Shown here piece by piece: positions 24,954 through 34,314 of a stretch of 35,833 nt of DNA. Position 1 is the first letter of the stretch. Each line of letters starts with the position of its first letter. A model generated the notes under the pieces. It saw nothing but the letters and a program-made list of their open reading frames with translations. It searched no databases and was not told the DNA's origin. This stretch comes from Parvibaculum sp. (lineage in GTDB: Bacteria > Pseudomonadota > Alphaproteobacteria > Parvibaculales > Parvibaculaceae): the NCBI GenBank assembly GCA_030649335.1, contig JAUSLL010000051.1, forward strand, positions 1 to 35,833, given 5' to 3'. The position numbers were made by a program, and so were the translations under genes.

Positions 24954-26441
24954 ATGAAAATTTCCTTTGCCGACATCTCCATTGGCAAGACCGGCGCCTT
25001 GGCCCTTGTCGTCACCGAAGGTGCCACCCCGACAGGCGTGGCCGCCGATCTTGACCGCAAGACGGGCGGGGCGATCAAACGGGCGATGAAGGCGGCGAAC
25101 TTCACCGGCAAGGCAGGTTCGAGCGTCGAACTGATAGCACCGCACGGGCTGACACTGAGCCGCATTGTATTGGTGGGGGCGGGCAAGTCGGGTGAGTTGA
25201 CCGCGACGGGCATGGAAAACATCGGCGGTGAACTCGTGGCACGCATGGAACGCGCCAAGGAAACAAGCGTCAGCACGATCCTCGACGGAATTGCCAATGG
25301 CAAGATCACAGCAGGCGAAGCAGCGGCGCGCGTGGGCTTCGGTGCGAAGCTGCGCTCCTATCGTTTCGACAAGTATAAATCCAAGAAAAAAGACGCCGCT
25401 GCGCCGCTCAAAAGTTTCAGCATCGGCACAAAGGCGGCAACACCTGCGCGCAAGGCTTACGGGACGCTGGAAAAGATTGCCGACGGCATGTTCCTGACGC
25501 GCGATCTCGTGAACGAACCGCCGAATGTTCTCTACCCCACAGAATTTGCCAAACGCGCCCGTGCGCTGTCGAAGCTCGGCGTCAAAGTCGAAGTGCTGGG
25601 CGAAGCGGCGATGGAGAAGCTCGGCATGGGCTCGCTCTTGGGCGTGGGCCAGGGCAGCGTGCGCGAAAGCCAGCTTGTCATCATGCGCTGGAACGGCGGC
25701 AAGGCGGGCGACAAGCCCGTGGCCTTCGTCGGCAAGGGCGTGTGCTTTGACACAGGCGGTATTTCGCTGAAGCCGCCCGCAGGCATGGAAGACATGAAGG
25801 GCGACATGGGCGGCGCGGCCTGCGTCACCGGCCTCATGCATGCGCTGGCCGCGCGCAAGGCGAAGGTCAACGCGGTGGGTGTCATCGGCGTCGTAGAAAA
25901 CATGCCGGACGGCAACGCGCAGCGCCCCGGCGACATTGTGACCTCGATGTCGGGCCAGACCATCGAAATCATCAACACGGACGCCGAAGGCCGCCTCGTG
26001 CTGGCGGACGCCTTGTACTACACAGAAAAACGCTTCCAGCCGAAGTTCATGATCGATCTGGCCACGCTGACCGGTGCGATCATGATTGCGCTGGGCAAAG
26101 AGTATGCGGGGCTTTTCTCCAACGACAATAAGCTCTCCGCACAATTGGCGGAAGCGGGTGAAGCGGAAAACGAGAAGGTCTGGCGTCTGCCGATGGGACC
26201 GGCTTACGACAAGGCGATCAACTCGCAATTTGCTGATATGAAAAACACCGGCGACCGCTATGGCGGCTCGATCACGGCGGCGCAGTTTCTGCTGCGCTTC
26301 GTGAAAGACACCAAATGGGCGCATCTCGACATAGCCGGTACGGCCATGGCCTCGCCCAAGTCGTCGATCAACACCTCGTGGGGTTCGGGCTGGGGTGTGC
26401 GGCTGCTGAACCGTCTGGTGGCGGACCATTACGAGGGGTAA
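24954..26441 (+). CDS. pepA: Leucyl aminopeptidase (cytosol aminopeptidase, M17)
   Basis: The 495-residue enzyme removes N-terminal residues from peptides with two metal ions. Metal and catalytic motifs are [36 protein letters not shown] and [14 protein letters not shown] (signature NTDAEGRL, with the catalytic Arg). The family end [13 protein letters not shown] is present. In E. coli, PepA also binds DNA as a recombination and pyrimidine-control factor; whether this one does is unknown. GAGAG precedes the ATG. It is followed by holC with no gap. Confidence 0.97.
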   Translation: MKISFADISIGKTGALALVVTEGATPTGVAADLDRKTGGAIKRAMKAANFTGKAGSSVELIAPHGLTLSRIVLVGAGKSGELTATGMENIGGELVARMERAKETSVSTILDGIANGKITAGEAAARVGFGAKLRSYRFDKYKSKKKDAAAPLKSFSIGTKAATPARKAYGTLEKIADGMFLTRDLVNEPPNVLYPTEFAKRARALSKLGVKVEVLGEAAMEKLGMGSLLGVGQGSVRESQLVIMRWNGGKAGDKPVAFVGKGVCFDTGGISLKPPAGMEDMKGDMGGAACVTGLMHALAARKAKVNAVGVIGVVENMPDGNAQRPGDIVTSMSGQTIEIINTDAEGRLVLADALYYTEKRFQPKFMIDLATLTGAIMIALGKEYAGLFSNDNKLSAQLAEAGEAENEKVWRLPMGPAYDKAINSQFADMKNTGDRYGGSITAAQFLLRFVKDTKWAHLDIAGTAMASPKSSINTSWGSGWGVRLLNRLVADHYEG

Positions 26442-26891
26442 ATGACCGAAGTCCTCTTCTACCACCTGCAAAATTCACCGCTTGAGCAGACGCTTCCCAA
26501 ACTTCTGGAAGCCTCGCTCAAGCGCGAGTGGCGCGTGGTGGTGAAGGTGGGCGAAGCGGAACGGTTGGATGCATTGTCGGGTGACCTCTGGACCTATCGC
26601 AACGACAGTTTTCTGCCGCATGGCACAGCCGACGACGGACGGGGAGACAGCCAGCCTGTGTATCTGACGACCGGCGACGACAACCCCAATGCGGCGCAGG
26701 TGTTGTTTCTTGTGCATGGCGCGATGGCGGGACCGCTTGAGGCTTACAATCGTTGTGTGCTGATGTTTGACGGCCGCAACGACGAAGCGCTGAACGCGGC
26801 CCGCGGCCAATGGAAAGAGCTGAAGGCGGCGGGACATGAAGCCACCTATTGGCAGCAGAGCGATGAAGGCCGTTGGGAAAAGAAGGCCTGA
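26442..26891 (+). CDS. holC: DNA polymerase III chi subunit
   Basis: The 149-residue protein begins TEVLFYHLQNSPLEQTLPKL, the chi pattern, with RVVVKVGEAERLDALSGDLW and the later FLPHGTADDG and PVYLTTGDDNPNAAQVLFLV. Chi links the clamp loader to single-stranded DNA-binding protein. The ATG directly follows the pepA TAA. The pepA-holC pair next to divergent lptFG is shared with E. coli. Confidence 0.95.
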   Translation: MTEVLFYHLQNSPLEQTLPKLLEASLKREWRVVVKVGEAERLDALSGDLWTYRNDSFLPHGTADDGRGDSQPVYLTTGDDNPNAAQVLFLVHGAMAGPLEAYNRCVLMFDGRNDEALNAARGQWKELKAAGHEATYWQQSDEGRWEKKA

Positions 26892-27042
26892 GCCGGTCCG
26901 TCCCGTGAGCCTTTTCGTCTCTCCAAAATAAAATCCTTATGCGAATTATTTTTAGACGCGCTTCGATGCGCACTATTTAGCATGTAAGGCGAAATTAAGG
27001 CTGCGACGTGTCATCGAAAAGAGATCGGATTTGTTGATCTTT

Positions 27043-27072
27043 TTGACATCCACATGGCGGACCGGCCCGTAT
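27043..27072 (+). promoter_or_regulatory. Possible promoter of the fasciclin gene
   Basis: A consensus TTGACA at 27043-27048 is followed 18 bp later by CCGTAT (27067-27072), a poor -10. Start near 27080 would give a leader of about 38 nt. The preceding gap (26892-27042) is AT-rich and holds only a short GCGC-TTCGAT-GCGC hairpin at 26958-26971. Confidence 0.3.
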
Positions 27073-27117
27073 CCCTTAGTAACCTCCATTCGGAGGCAAA
27101 CAATATGGGAGACAACT

Positions 27118-27795
27118 ATGCGTAAATTGAATTATTTTGCCGCCGCCTTGCTCGCTTCAACAGCCATCGTCGGTGCCGCGTCGGCCGACTCCAAAAACCT
27201 ACCCGCTGGCGGCATGATGCAAAATGACTCGAAAGTGTCTATTGGCGCCAGCTCGGCAATGGACGTTAATGCCGGCACCAAGGGTGCGGGTAGCGTCGAT
27301 ATGGCCTTGCAGAGCGACACCAAGATCGTTGGCGGCGCGGAAATGTTCTCGAACAAGAACATCATCGAAAATGCCGTTAATTCCAAGGATCACACGACGC
27401 TTGTCGCCGCTGTCAAAGCAGCCGGTCTCGTCGAGACGCTTGAGGGCCCCGGTCCGTTCACGGTGTTCGCACCGACCAATGCCGCATTCGACAAACTCCC
27501 CGAAGGCACGGTCGATACGCTCCTGAAGCCCGAAAACAAAGATCAGCTCAGCAAAGTGCTGACCTATCATGTGGTCGCGGGCAAGCACAGCGGCGCTGAC
27601 CTGATGGCGCTCATCGCCAAGGACGGTGCCGATGCCAAACTGACGACAGTTGAAGGTGAAGACCTCTCGCTGGCCGTGTCGGGCAAAGCCATTGTCGTGA
27701 CGGATGCTAAGGGCGGCATGTCCCATGTCACGGTTGCTGACGTCAATCAGTCGAACGGTGTCATCCACGTCGTGGACGCGGTTCTCCTGCCGTAA
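27118..27795 (+). CDS. Secreted fasciclin (FAS1) domain protein
   Basis: The 225-residue protein has a signal peptide (RKLNYFAAALLASTAIVGAASA), a 65-residue linker rich in Gly, Ser and Met, and one FAS1 domain (about 90-225). The domain shows TLVAAVKAAGLVETLEGPGP, FTVFAPTNAAFDKLPEGTVD, LTYHVVAGKHS and the end NGVIHVVDAVLLP. FAS1 domains mediate adhesion; bacterial single-domain forms are periplasmic or surface proteins of mostly unknown partner. GGGAG five nt upstream sets the start at 27118, within a longer open frame. It has its own strong terminator and stands alone. Confidence 0.93.
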   Translation: MRKLNYFAAALLASTAIVGAASADSKNLPAGGMMQNDSKVSIGASSAMDVNAGTKGAGSVDMALQSDTKIVGGAEMFSNKNIIENAVNSKDHTTLVAAVKAAGLVETLEGPGPFTVFAPTNAAFDKLPEGTVDTLLKPENKDQLSKVLTYHVVAGKHSGADLMALIAKDGADAKLTTVEGEDLSLAVSGKAIVVTDAKGGMSHVTVADVNQSNGVIHVVDAVLLP

Positions 27796-27821
27796 CAGCA
27801 ACGGAATATCGAGATAACGGG

Positions 27822-27857
27822 CGGGGTCGCATGTCTTCAGACGTGCGGCCCCGTTTT
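27822..27857 (+). terminator. Strong rho-independent terminator of the fasciclin gene
   Basis: A 14-bp stem (27822-27835 with 27840-27853, two G-U pairs) closes on a TTCA loop and is followed by TTTT. It begins about 26 bp after the stop codon. Confidence 0.88.
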
Positions 27858-27971
27858 CATGTTCAAATATCGTTATACGGATTTGTATTGCCGGTATTAG
27901 ATTTGTGCCATTGATACCGGCGCGCGGGACGACTAAATGCCGTGTCGTTACATAATTGGGGGGATACGAAA

Positions 27972-28892
27972 TTGTCAGGTTGGAAAAGAAATCTGCTGAT
28001 CGCCGTGGCGGTCATCGTGGCGCTGGGTGGCGGCGCATATTATTGGCTGATCGTGGAAAGCTCTTTCCCGTCCGACGCGCGCTTTGATCTCGACATCAGC
28101 AAGGTGCGGGCATTGGCGCATGAAGGCGGCGGCGAGAAGCCGCTCAGCATACGCGTCGAACACGTTGCCAATTTTCATTTCCCTGCGACCGCTGTTGTGG
28201 CGGGCGACGGCTGGTCCACGGTGGATCTGCCGGTCTATACGTTTCAGTTGGTTTATCCTGACGGGATTACCGGCATTGTCGATACCGCACTCACAGAAGC
28301 ACAAGGCAGCGGGAACGCGACGGGCTTTGATCAGGACGCATACAATCGTATGGAAGCGGCCATCGGCAAAGCGCGTTTCATCGTCATCACGCATGAACAT
28401 ATGGATCACATAGGTGGGCTTGGCGCGTATCCCGATCTGCCGTCGATTGCCAGCAATGTGAAACTGAACGAAGAGCAGATCGCCAATCCGGATCGCTCTG
28501 CCCCCGTTCAAATTCCTGCCGAAGTTCTCGCCAGCTTCAAGCCGGTGATCTACACCGATTACAAGGCAATTGCGCCCGGCGTCGTGCTCATCAAGTCACC
28601 CGGCCACACACCCGGCAGCCAGATGGTCTATGTGCAGAAGGCGGACGGCACGGAACTGCTGTTGCTTGGCGACGTCGCCTGGCACTTCCGCAACGTCGAA
28701 ACTTTGCGCGAACGCGCCCGTCTTGTGACGCAGTTTTTTCTGAAAGAAAACCGCACTCAGGTATTCGGTGAATTGAAAGCGCTGTCGGACCTGCACGCGG
28801 CGGAACCGAAAATCAACATCATGCCCGGCCATGACGGGCAGGTGATGGAAGGACTTCTTGCTGAGGGTGTGGTGACGCAGGGTTTTGAATGA
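27972..28892 (+). CDS. Membrane-anchored metallo-beta-lactamase-fold hydrolase
   Basis: The roughly 306-residue protein has one N-terminal membrane helix (WKRNLLIAVAVIVALGGGAYYW) and a metallo-beta-lactamase domain outside it. The metal motif is THEHMDHIGGLG (H141, H143, D145, H146). Further metal ligands lie in SPGHTPGSQMVY, LLLGDVAWH and MPGHDGQV. The substrate is unknown; the family includes lactonases, thioesterases and others. I chose the TTG at 27972 because a GGGGGGA run lies seven nt upstream; the alternative is a GTG at 27942 without a ribosome site. The catalytic domain is predicted in the periplasm. Confidence 0.88.
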   Translation: MSGWKRNLLIAVAVIVALGGGAYYWLIVESSFPSDARFDLDISKVRALAHEGGGEKPLSIRVEHVANFHFPATAVVAGDGWSTVDLPVYTFQLVYPDGITGIVDTALTEAQGSGNATGFDQDAYNRMEAAIGKARFIVITHEHMDHIGGLGAYPDLPSIASNVKLNEEQIANPDRSAPVQIPAEVLASFKPVIYTDYKAIAPGVVLIKSPGHTPGSQMVYVQKADGTELLLLGDVAWHFRNVETLRERARLVTQFFLKENRTQVFGELKALSDLHAAEPKINIMPGHDGQVMEGLLAEGVVTQGFE

Positions 28893-28899
28893 CCCTGCG
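28876..28899. terminator. Hairpin between convergent genes
   Basis: CGCAGGGT (28876-28883) pairs with ACCCTGCG (28892-28899) and spans the stop codon of the preceding gene. No T-run on either strand, so it is at best a weak shared terminator. Confidence 0.35.
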
Positions 28900-28910
28900 C
28901 CCCAAATTCC

Positions 28911-30833
28911 TTAGCTCGCCATAGCCTCATCATAGGCGGCAACAGCTTCGAGCCATTTGTCTTCCGCAGCCGCAAGGGCCCGCAATGCATCAGCGCGGGC
29001 CTTTGCCACTTTTGATGCCTCGTCCGGTTTGCCTTCAAAGGCTTTGCTGTCGGCAAGTTTCGCGTCGAGCTTCGCAATATCGCCCTGAAGTTTTTCAACT
29101 TCCTTTTCGAGCGTCTGCGCCTTCTTCTTCAAAGGGGCGTTCTGCTCACGCTTTTGCGCGGCGATGCGGCGGGCTTCTTTTTTGTCGTTTGACGGGCGCG
29201 GTGCAAGGGCAGCAGCGGCTTCTTCCGCTTCCAGCTCTTCTTCCGGTGTCATCGGACGGACGCGGCGCGCGGGGTCGAGCAGCCACTTGCGATAATCGTC
29301 AAGGTCGCCGTCATAAGGTGAGACGGTGCCGTCAGCGACAAGCCAGAGACGGTCGGCGCAGGTTTCAACAAGATGACGATCATGGCTGATGAGAATAAAC
29401 GCACCGTCGTAATCATTGATCGCCATGACAAGCGCCTCACGGCTATCGACGTCCAGATGGTTCGTCGGTTCGTCGAGGATGATCATGTGCGGCTTGTGAT
29501 AGGTCGCGATGGCGAAGAGCAGGCGTGCCTTCTCGCCACCGGACAGTTTCTCAACCGGCGTGTCAGCCTTATCCGCACCGAAGCCATAGGAACCGGCGAT
29601 GGCGCGCGTCTGGGCCTGTGTGGCGGTCGGCGTCAACTCGCGGAAATGTTCATACGGTGTGTCGGCGGCGCCCAATTCGTCGAGCTGATGCTGTGCGAAA
29701 TAGGCGATGCGCAGTTTCTTGGAATCATACTTGTTGCCGCCGGTGACTTGCAGGCGGTCGCACAGCAATTTCGCAAATGTCGATTTGCCGTTGCCGTTCG
29801 CGCCAAGCAGCGCGATGCGGTCGTCCTGATCGATGCGAAGATCGAGCTTCGACAGGATCGGCTTGTCGGGTTCGTAGCCGACGCTCGCATGTTCCAGACG
29901 GATGATGGGCGAGGCGAGCGGTTTGTCCGGCGCGGGAAAGCGGAAGGGCATCACGCGCTCGTTCAGAATGTCGGCAATCGGCTCCATCTTGGCCAGCGCC
30001 TTCATGCGGCTCTGAGCCTGACGCGCTTTCGAGGCTTTGGCCTTGAAGCGTTCGACGAAGCTTTCCATGTGGCGGCGGGCGTCTTCCTGCTTCTTCTTCA
30101 TCGACATTTGCAGCAGCAGCTTTTCGCGGCGCGTGCGGTCGAAGCGGTCGTAGTTGCCGCTGTAGAAGGTGAGCTTCTTATGCTCCAGATGCAGGATGGC
30201 CTCGGCGACATTGTTCAGCAGATCGCGGTCATGGCTGACGATGAGGACCGTATAGGGATAGGTCTTGAGGTAAGCCTCAAGCCAGATCGTGCCTTCAAGG
30301 TCGAGGTAGTTGGTCGGTTCGTCGAGCAGCAACAGATCGGGCTCGGAAAAGAGCACGGCGGCGAGCGCCACGCGCATGCGCCAGCCGCCCGAGAAATCGG
30401 CGCAGGGACGGGCCTGAGCGGCCTCGTCAAAGCCGAGACCGGAGAGGATTTCAGCGGCACGGGCGGGTGCGGCATGTGCGCCCATATCGGCCAAACGAGT
30501 GTGAATTTCGGCAATCCGGTGGGGGTCGGTCGCCGTTTCGGCCTCGGCGAGCAGCGAAGCGCGCTCAAGGTCGGCGGCCAGCACGGTGTCGATCAGGCTC
30601 GTGGGACCAGCCAGCACTTCCTGCCGGACCATGCCGACGCGCCAGTTCTTGGGGTAGCTGATGCCCCCCGTTTCCGTGCCATATTCGCCGGTAATCACCT
30701 TTAAAAGCGTGGATTTGCCTGTGCCGTTGCGGCCGACAAAGCCGATCTTCTGCCCCGGCGGCAGCGCGGCGGTGACGTGATCGAGGAGGAGGCGGCCCTC
30801 CATGCGGAATGTGAGATCGTTTATGTGCAACAT
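28911..30833 (-). CDS. ABC-F family ATPase (YheS-like)
   Basis: The 640-residue soluble protein has two ATP-binding cassettes: Walker [13 protein letters not shown] and signature [13 protein letters not shown] with Walker [14 protein letters not shown]; then [24 protein letters not shown] and [13 protein letters not shown]. Between them is a basic linker (about 245-290, with [20 protein letters not shown]), the segment that reaches the ribosome P site in this family. After about residue 540 comes a charged coiled coil. ABC-F proteins relieve stalled ribosomes rather than transport. The length and start resemble E. coli YheS. It is divergent from ndk. Confidence 0.94.
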   Translation of the reverse strand: MLHINDLTFRMEGRLLLDHVTAALPPGQKIGFVGRNGTGKSTLLKVITGEYGTETGGISYPKNWRVGMVRQEVLAGPTSLIDTVLAADLERASLLAEAETATDPHRIAEIHTRLADMGAHAAPARAAEILSGLGFDEAAQARPCADFSGGWRMRVALAAVLFSEPDLLLLDEPTNYLDLEGTIWLEAYLKTYPYTVLIVSHDRDLLNNVAEAILHLEHKKLTFYSGNYDRFDRTRREKLLLQMSMKKKQEDARRHMESFVERFKAKASKARQAQSRMKALAKMEPIADILNERVMPFRFPAPDKPLASPIIRLEHASVGYEPDKPILSKLDLRIDQDDRIALLGANGNGKSTFAKLLCDRLQVTGGNKYDSKKLRIAYFAQHQLDELGAADTPYEHFRELTPTATQAQTRAIAGSYGFGADKADTPVEKLSGGEKARLLFAIATYHKPHMIILDEPTNHLDVDSREALVMAINDYDGAFILISHDRHLVETCADRLWLVADGTVSPYDGDLDDYRKWLLDPARRVRPMTPEEELEAEEAAAALAPRPSNDKKEARRIAAQKREQNAPLKKKAQTLEKEVEKLQGDIAKLDAKLADSKAFEGKPDEASKVAKARADALRALAAAEDKWLEAVAAYDEAMAS

Positions 30834-30926
30834 GATGGCGGTTCTCTAACACAGCCCGTTGCCGCCGTCATTAAGCCCGGCTATAACCCGGCCAAATCCC
30901 GATCACAAAATTTTAGGAAGACCGAC

Positions 30927-31349
30927 ATGGCCATCCACCGCACTTTTTCGATCATCAAACCTGACGCCACCCGCCGCAACCTGACCGGCAAGATCATCGC
31001 CAAGTTTGAAGAGGCTGGCCTGCGCGTCGTCGCCTCCAAGCGTATCCAGATGTCCAAGGCCCAGGCCGAAGGCTTCTACGGCGTCCACAAAGAACGCCCC
31101 TTCTTCAACGACCTTGTCTCCTTCATGATCTCCGGCCCCGTGGTCGTGCAGGTTCTGGAAGGCGAAAACGCTGTTGCCAAGAACCGTGAAGTCATGGGCG
31201 CAACGAACCCCGCCAATGCCGACGCCGGCACGATCCGCAAGGAATTTGCCGAATCCATCGAAGCCAATTCCGTCCACGGTTCCGACGCGCCGGAAACCGC
31301 TGCTGAAGAAATCAAATTCTTCTTCACGGACGCCGAAATCGTCGGCTAG
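30927..31349 (+). CDS. ndk: Nucleoside diphosphate kinase
   Basis: The 140-residue enzyme equalises NTP and NDP pools via a phosphohistidine. It begins [20 protein letters not shown] and carries the active site [13 protein letters not shown] with His117. The family's [17 protein letters not shown] and [15 protein letters not shown] are present. AGGAAG precedes the ATG at 30927. The frame is open upstream to 30777, but the family starts here. It ends before a clear terminator. Confidence 0.98.
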   Translation: MAIHRTFSIIKPDATRRNLTGKIIAKFEEAGLRVVASKRIQMSKAQAEGFYGVHKERPFFNDLVSFMISGPVVVQVLEGENAVAKNREVMGATNPANADAGTIRKEFAESIEANSVHGSDAPETAAEEIKFFFTDAEIVG

Positions 31350-31372
31350 TTTGCTGAGACTCTGATCGCGAT

Positions 31373-31402
31373 AAAGCCCCGCCGGAAATGGCGGGGCTTT
31401 TT
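31373..31402 (+). terminator. Rho-independent terminator of ndk
   Basis: AAAGCCCCGCC (31373-31383) pairs with GGCGGGGCTTT (31390-31400), followed by TT and then a T-rich stretch, 23 bp after the ndk stop. Confidence 0.9.
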
Positions 31403-31477
31403 CGTTTGTGCATGTTCTATGTTAACCTTCGCGCCAAGCCTGCCGCGAGGCGGGCCCGACGAGAAGGAACCTGATCT

Positions 31478-32326
31478 GTGCGTCGCGCTCTGTCCTATAT
31501 TCTTTGGCCGCTGATTTTTTCAGCCGCTGTGGCTGCGACCGTCTTCGGCATGGAGATGGGTCACGGCGTGCTCGGCTTCAACATCACCTATCTCATGCTC
31601 GCCCTCACCATCGCGCTTCTGGAACGCGCCATGCCGCATGAGAAGGCATGGCTCAAAAATGACGGGCAAATGCTGCCGGACCTTGCCCACACCGTGTTGA
31701 GCAAAGGCTTCGCGCAAGTGCTCATTACCTTCATGGTATTTATGGGAATTGCCGAATGGCTCGCGCCGCAGGGCGGCGGCTATTGGCCGGTGAGTATTCC
31801 GCTCGTGGTGCAAGTGGCGCTTGGGCTTGTCGTCGCCGAATTCGGCCTCTACTGGAAGCATCGCCTCGCGCATGAATGGCATTGGCTCTGGCGTTTTCAT
31901 GCTGTCCACCACAGCGTCACGCGGCTGTGGTTTTTCAACACTGGCCGGTTTCACTTCGTCGATACGGTGACGGGGCTCGCGGTCGGCATGCCGGTGCTGC
32001 TGGCACTCGGCGCGCCGCGCGATGTATTGCTGCTCGTCAGCGCCATCACGGCGATTATCGGCATGCTCACCCATTGCAACATCGAGATGCGCAACGGTGT
32101 GCTGAACTACGTCTTCAACACGCCCGACCTGCACCGCTGGCACCATTCCAAAGTGCTGGCCGAAGGCAACCGTAACTACGGTGAGAACCTTATGCTGTTC
32201 GATCAGATATTCGATACTTATTTCAACGGCGACTATCGCCCGCCCGCCGATATCGGCATCAGCCACCCGATGCCCGAAACATTCTGGGGTCAGGTGAAAA
32301 TTCCTTTCACGAGCCAGCCTCTATGA
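31478..32326 (+). CDS. Fatty acid hydroxylase / sterol desaturase family protein
   Basis: The 282-residue integral membrane protein has the di-iron histidine motifs of the family: H128-x3-H132 (KHRLAHEWHW), H141-x2-HH (FHAVHHS), H199 in THCNIE, and H219-x2-HH (DLHRWHHSK). Four or so membrane helices surround them. These enzymes oxidise lipid chains with O2; bacterial substrates include hopanoids, ornithine lipids and carotenoids, but this one cannot be specified. The start is a GTG with AAGGAA eight nt upstream. Its stop overlaps the next gene's start by four bases, so the two are made together. Confidence 0.9.
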   Translation: MRRALSYILWPLIFSAAVAATVFGMEMGHGVLGFNITYLMLALTIALLERAMPHEKAWLKNDGQMLPDLAHTVLSKGFAQVLITFMVFMGIAEWLAPQGGGYWPVSIPLVVQVALGLVVAEFGLYWKHRLAHEWHWLWRFHAVHHSVTRLWFFNTGRFHFVDTVTGLAVGMPVLLALGAPRDVLLLVSAITAIIGMLTHCNIEMRNGVLNYVFNTPDLHRWHHSKVLAEGNRNYGENLMLFDQIFDTYFNGDYRPPADIGISHPMPETFWGQVKIPFTSQPL

Positions 32327-33099
32327 GTTTGGACAAGCTGACCGAGCGATTGCGCTGGTACTACGAAGGCATGACGCCGGACGCGCGCGTCTTTCGCTAT
32401 AGCCTGCTGGGCTTCGACATTGCGACGATCCTGTTCATCATCGTGTCGTCCTTCCTGCCGCGTTCGCTGCCTGTGGAAATTGCCGATGCCTTCATCGGCC
32501 TTTTCGTGCTGGCGGATTCTGTGGCGCGCATTCTGGTAAGCCGCGACCGCACCAAGGCTATGTTGCACCCGATGAACCTCGTCGATCTCGTGGTCATCAT
32601 TTCGTTTCTCGCGCCCGTGGTGGGCGAAGGGCTAGGCTTCCTGCGCGTGTTGCGCACACTGCGGATGCTGCGCACATACCGCACGGTTGAATTGCTGCGT
32701 CAGGATTTTGCAGCCTTCCGCGCCAATGAGCCGGCGGTGATAGCGGCCTCCCATCTCGGCGTGTTTATTTTTGTGATGACGGGCCTTGTCTATGAGACGC
32801 AGCACTATGCGAACAAAGACATCACCAATTATGCCGATGCGCTTTATTTCACTGTAACGACACTGACAACCACAGGCTTCGGCGACATCACGCTGGCAGG
32901 CACTGGCGGGCGGTTGCTCTCGGTCGCCATCATGATTTTCGGTGTGACATTGTTCCTGCGTTTGGCGCAGGTCCTGTTCCGGCCCAATAAAGTGACATAC
33001 GAATGTCCGCAATGCGGATTGATGCGGCATGAGCCCGATGCGGTGCACTGCAAGCACTGCGGCGAGCATGTGCATATCCCTAATCAAGGGGACGTTTGA
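32323..33099 (+). CDS. Voltage-gated-type potassium channel with C-terminal zinc ribbon
   Basis: The 258-residue protein has six membrane segments. S4 carries Arg at every third position (R108, R111, R114, R117, R120 in LRVLRTLRMLRTYR). The pore helix and filter read TVTTLTTTGFGD (177-188), so the channel is K+-selective in type with TTGFGD in place of the usual TVGYGD. After S6 comes a short cytoplasmic zinc ribbon: YECPQCG (C228, C231) and HCKHCGEHV (C243, C246). The ribbon replaces the RCK domain usual in bacterial channels. It overlaps the hydroxylase gene by four bases, implying co-translation. Gating ligand is unknown. Confidence 0.88.
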   Translation: MSLDKLTERLRWYYEGMTPDARVFRYSLLGFDIATILFIIVSSFLPRSLPVEIADAFIGLFVLADSVARILVSRDRTKAMLHPMNLVDLVVIISFLAPVVGEGLGFLRVLRTLRMLRTYRTVELLRQDFAAFRANEPAVIAASHLGVFIFVMTGLVYETQHYANKDITNYADALYFTVTTLTTTGFGDITLAGTGGRLLSVAIMIFGVTLFLRLAQVLFRPNKVTYECPQCGLMRHEPDAVHCKHCGEHVHIPNQGDV

Positions 33100-33118
33100 A
33101 GCACCTCACGCGTTGATG

Positions 33119-34183
33119 TCACTGAAACTTCGCAATGAGATCAACCATGCCCAGCGCCACCTCTTCGCCAAGGTCTTCCTGGATATAATGGCCCGCGTGA
33201 ACAACCTTATGTTCTAGCCCGGGGAGTTTTGCGCCAGGGATGCGGGTCCGGAACTCGTTACCCATCTGGGTGTAGGTGAAAGGACATTGCGTGCCCCAAA
33301 TGGTGAGAAAGGGTTTGTTCCATTTCTCCAGCACCGCCCAGGCAGCTGCATTGAGGACGCGTTCCGGATCGTCGGCTGTGATGGGCACAAGCATCGGAAA
33401 GCGTCGGGCGGCGGCGGAGTGACGTTCATCGGGAAAGGGTGCGTCATAGGCGGCGCGCGCTGAATCCGAAACGGGTTTCGCACACCATCCCGGCATGATC
33501 TTGGATGGTTTGAGTTCGGCCACGGCCTGACTGTAAACCCGCCATTGCAGAAAATACGGGGACGGACCGGCTTCAATCATTTTGCGGATTTTTTCCGGGT
33601 TGATGCAATCATCCTCATCAACCGTAGCGCGCCAGTCCATCCCGAATTTGTTTTTTAGGTCTTCCGACGACAGAGGTTGCTGCGCAGTAAGGCCGGGAAA
33701 AGCCGGTGCGCCTTTGTCCACCAGTGCAGTGTTCGACATGACGGCGCGGGCAAAGCGGGATTCATTTTCGGCCAGAACGCGCGTGCCGATCAAGCCGCCC
33801 CAGTCCTGCCCGAAGATTGTCATCTGCTTGAGGTCGAGAGCTTTGATAAGAGCGGTGATCCAGCCGACATGCGCGCTGTAGCTATAATGTTTTTGATCGA
33901 CAAATTTGTCCGAGCGGCCAAAGCCGATCAGGTCGGGGACGATCACGCGATGTCCGGCATCAACCAAAGGACCGATCATCTTGCGATAGAGATAGCCCCA
34001 CATTGGCTGACCGTGGAGCAGCAAAATTGTTTCATGCGCATCCGGCGGGCCAGCGTCCACATAGGCCATACGCAGGCCCGGTTCGATTTCGATATAGCTG
34101 GGATCCCACGGATAATCTTTGACGACAGCGAAGCGCGCTTCGGGTGTGCGGACAATTTCTGACCCGGCATTGGTTTTCGACAT
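33119..34183 (-). CDS. Haloalkane dehalogenase-like alpha/beta hydrolase with altered catalytic acid
   Basis: The 354-residue protein looks like the DhlA/DhmA (HLD-I) class: HGQPMWGYLYRKMIGPLVDA (57-76) holds the oxyanion region, the nucleophile is Asp127 in FGQDWGGLIGTR, and His332 in HAGHYIQEDLGEEVA is the base. A cap domain of about residues 155-260 includes LQWRVYSQA. The class normally hydrolyses carbon-halogen bonds. At the place of the third triad residue (Asp260 in DhlA) there is Cys300 in TIWGTQCPFTY, so activity is in doubt. I chose the ATG at 34183, just after a seven-G run; the frame opens at 34255. Its upstream region holds an inverted repeat. Confidence 0.82.
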   Translation of the reverse strand: MSKTNAGSEIVRTPEARFAVVKDYPWDPSYIEIEPGLRMAYVDAGPPDAHETILLLHGQPMWGYLYRKMIGPLVDAGHRVIVPDLIGFGRSDKFVDQKHYSYSAHVGWITALIKALDLKQMTIFGQDWGGLIGTRVLAENESRFARAVMSNTALVDKGAPAFPGLTAQQPLSSEDLKNKFGMDWRATVDEDDCINPEKIRKMIEAGPSPYFLQWRVYSQAVAELKPSKIMPGWCAKPVSDSARAAYDAPFPDERHSAAARRFPMLVPITADDPERVLNAAAWAVLEKWNKPFLTIWGTQCPFTYTQMGNEFRTRIPGAKLPGLEHKVVHAGHYIQEDLGEEVALGMVDLIAKFQ

Positions 34184-34257
34184 TTCACCCCCCCATTTTT
34201 TTGGCGGCTCATGTTGACGTGGCATCAGGCAGGAGATACGACGCGGACCCCGCAAAT

Positions 34258-34314
34258 ACCCGTGACATGAACCTCTGTATCGTTAGATGAGATTTTGGGT
34301 GCTCCGTCACGGGT
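34258..34314. repeat. Inverted repeat around the dehalogenase promoter
   Basis: ACCCGTGAC (34258-34266) and GTCACGGGT (34306-34314) are perfect inverted 9-bp arms 39 bp apart, about 75 to 130 bp upstream of the gene. They flank the predicted -10 and start point, and may be an operator or an RNA stem. Confidence 0.45.

Noticed and set aside
24930-26471. About 510-codon open frame opposite pepA
   Set aside because: pepA is unmistakable by its metal motifs; the opposite frame is a shadow with high His, Arg and Ala.
26958-26971. GCGC-TTCGAT-GCGC hairpin after holC
   Set aside because: A four-base stem without a T-run is too weak to call a terminator.
29373-30704. About 440-codon open frame opposite the ABC-F gene
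   Set aside because: Both ATP-binding cassettes are intact on the minus strand; the other frame has no family features.
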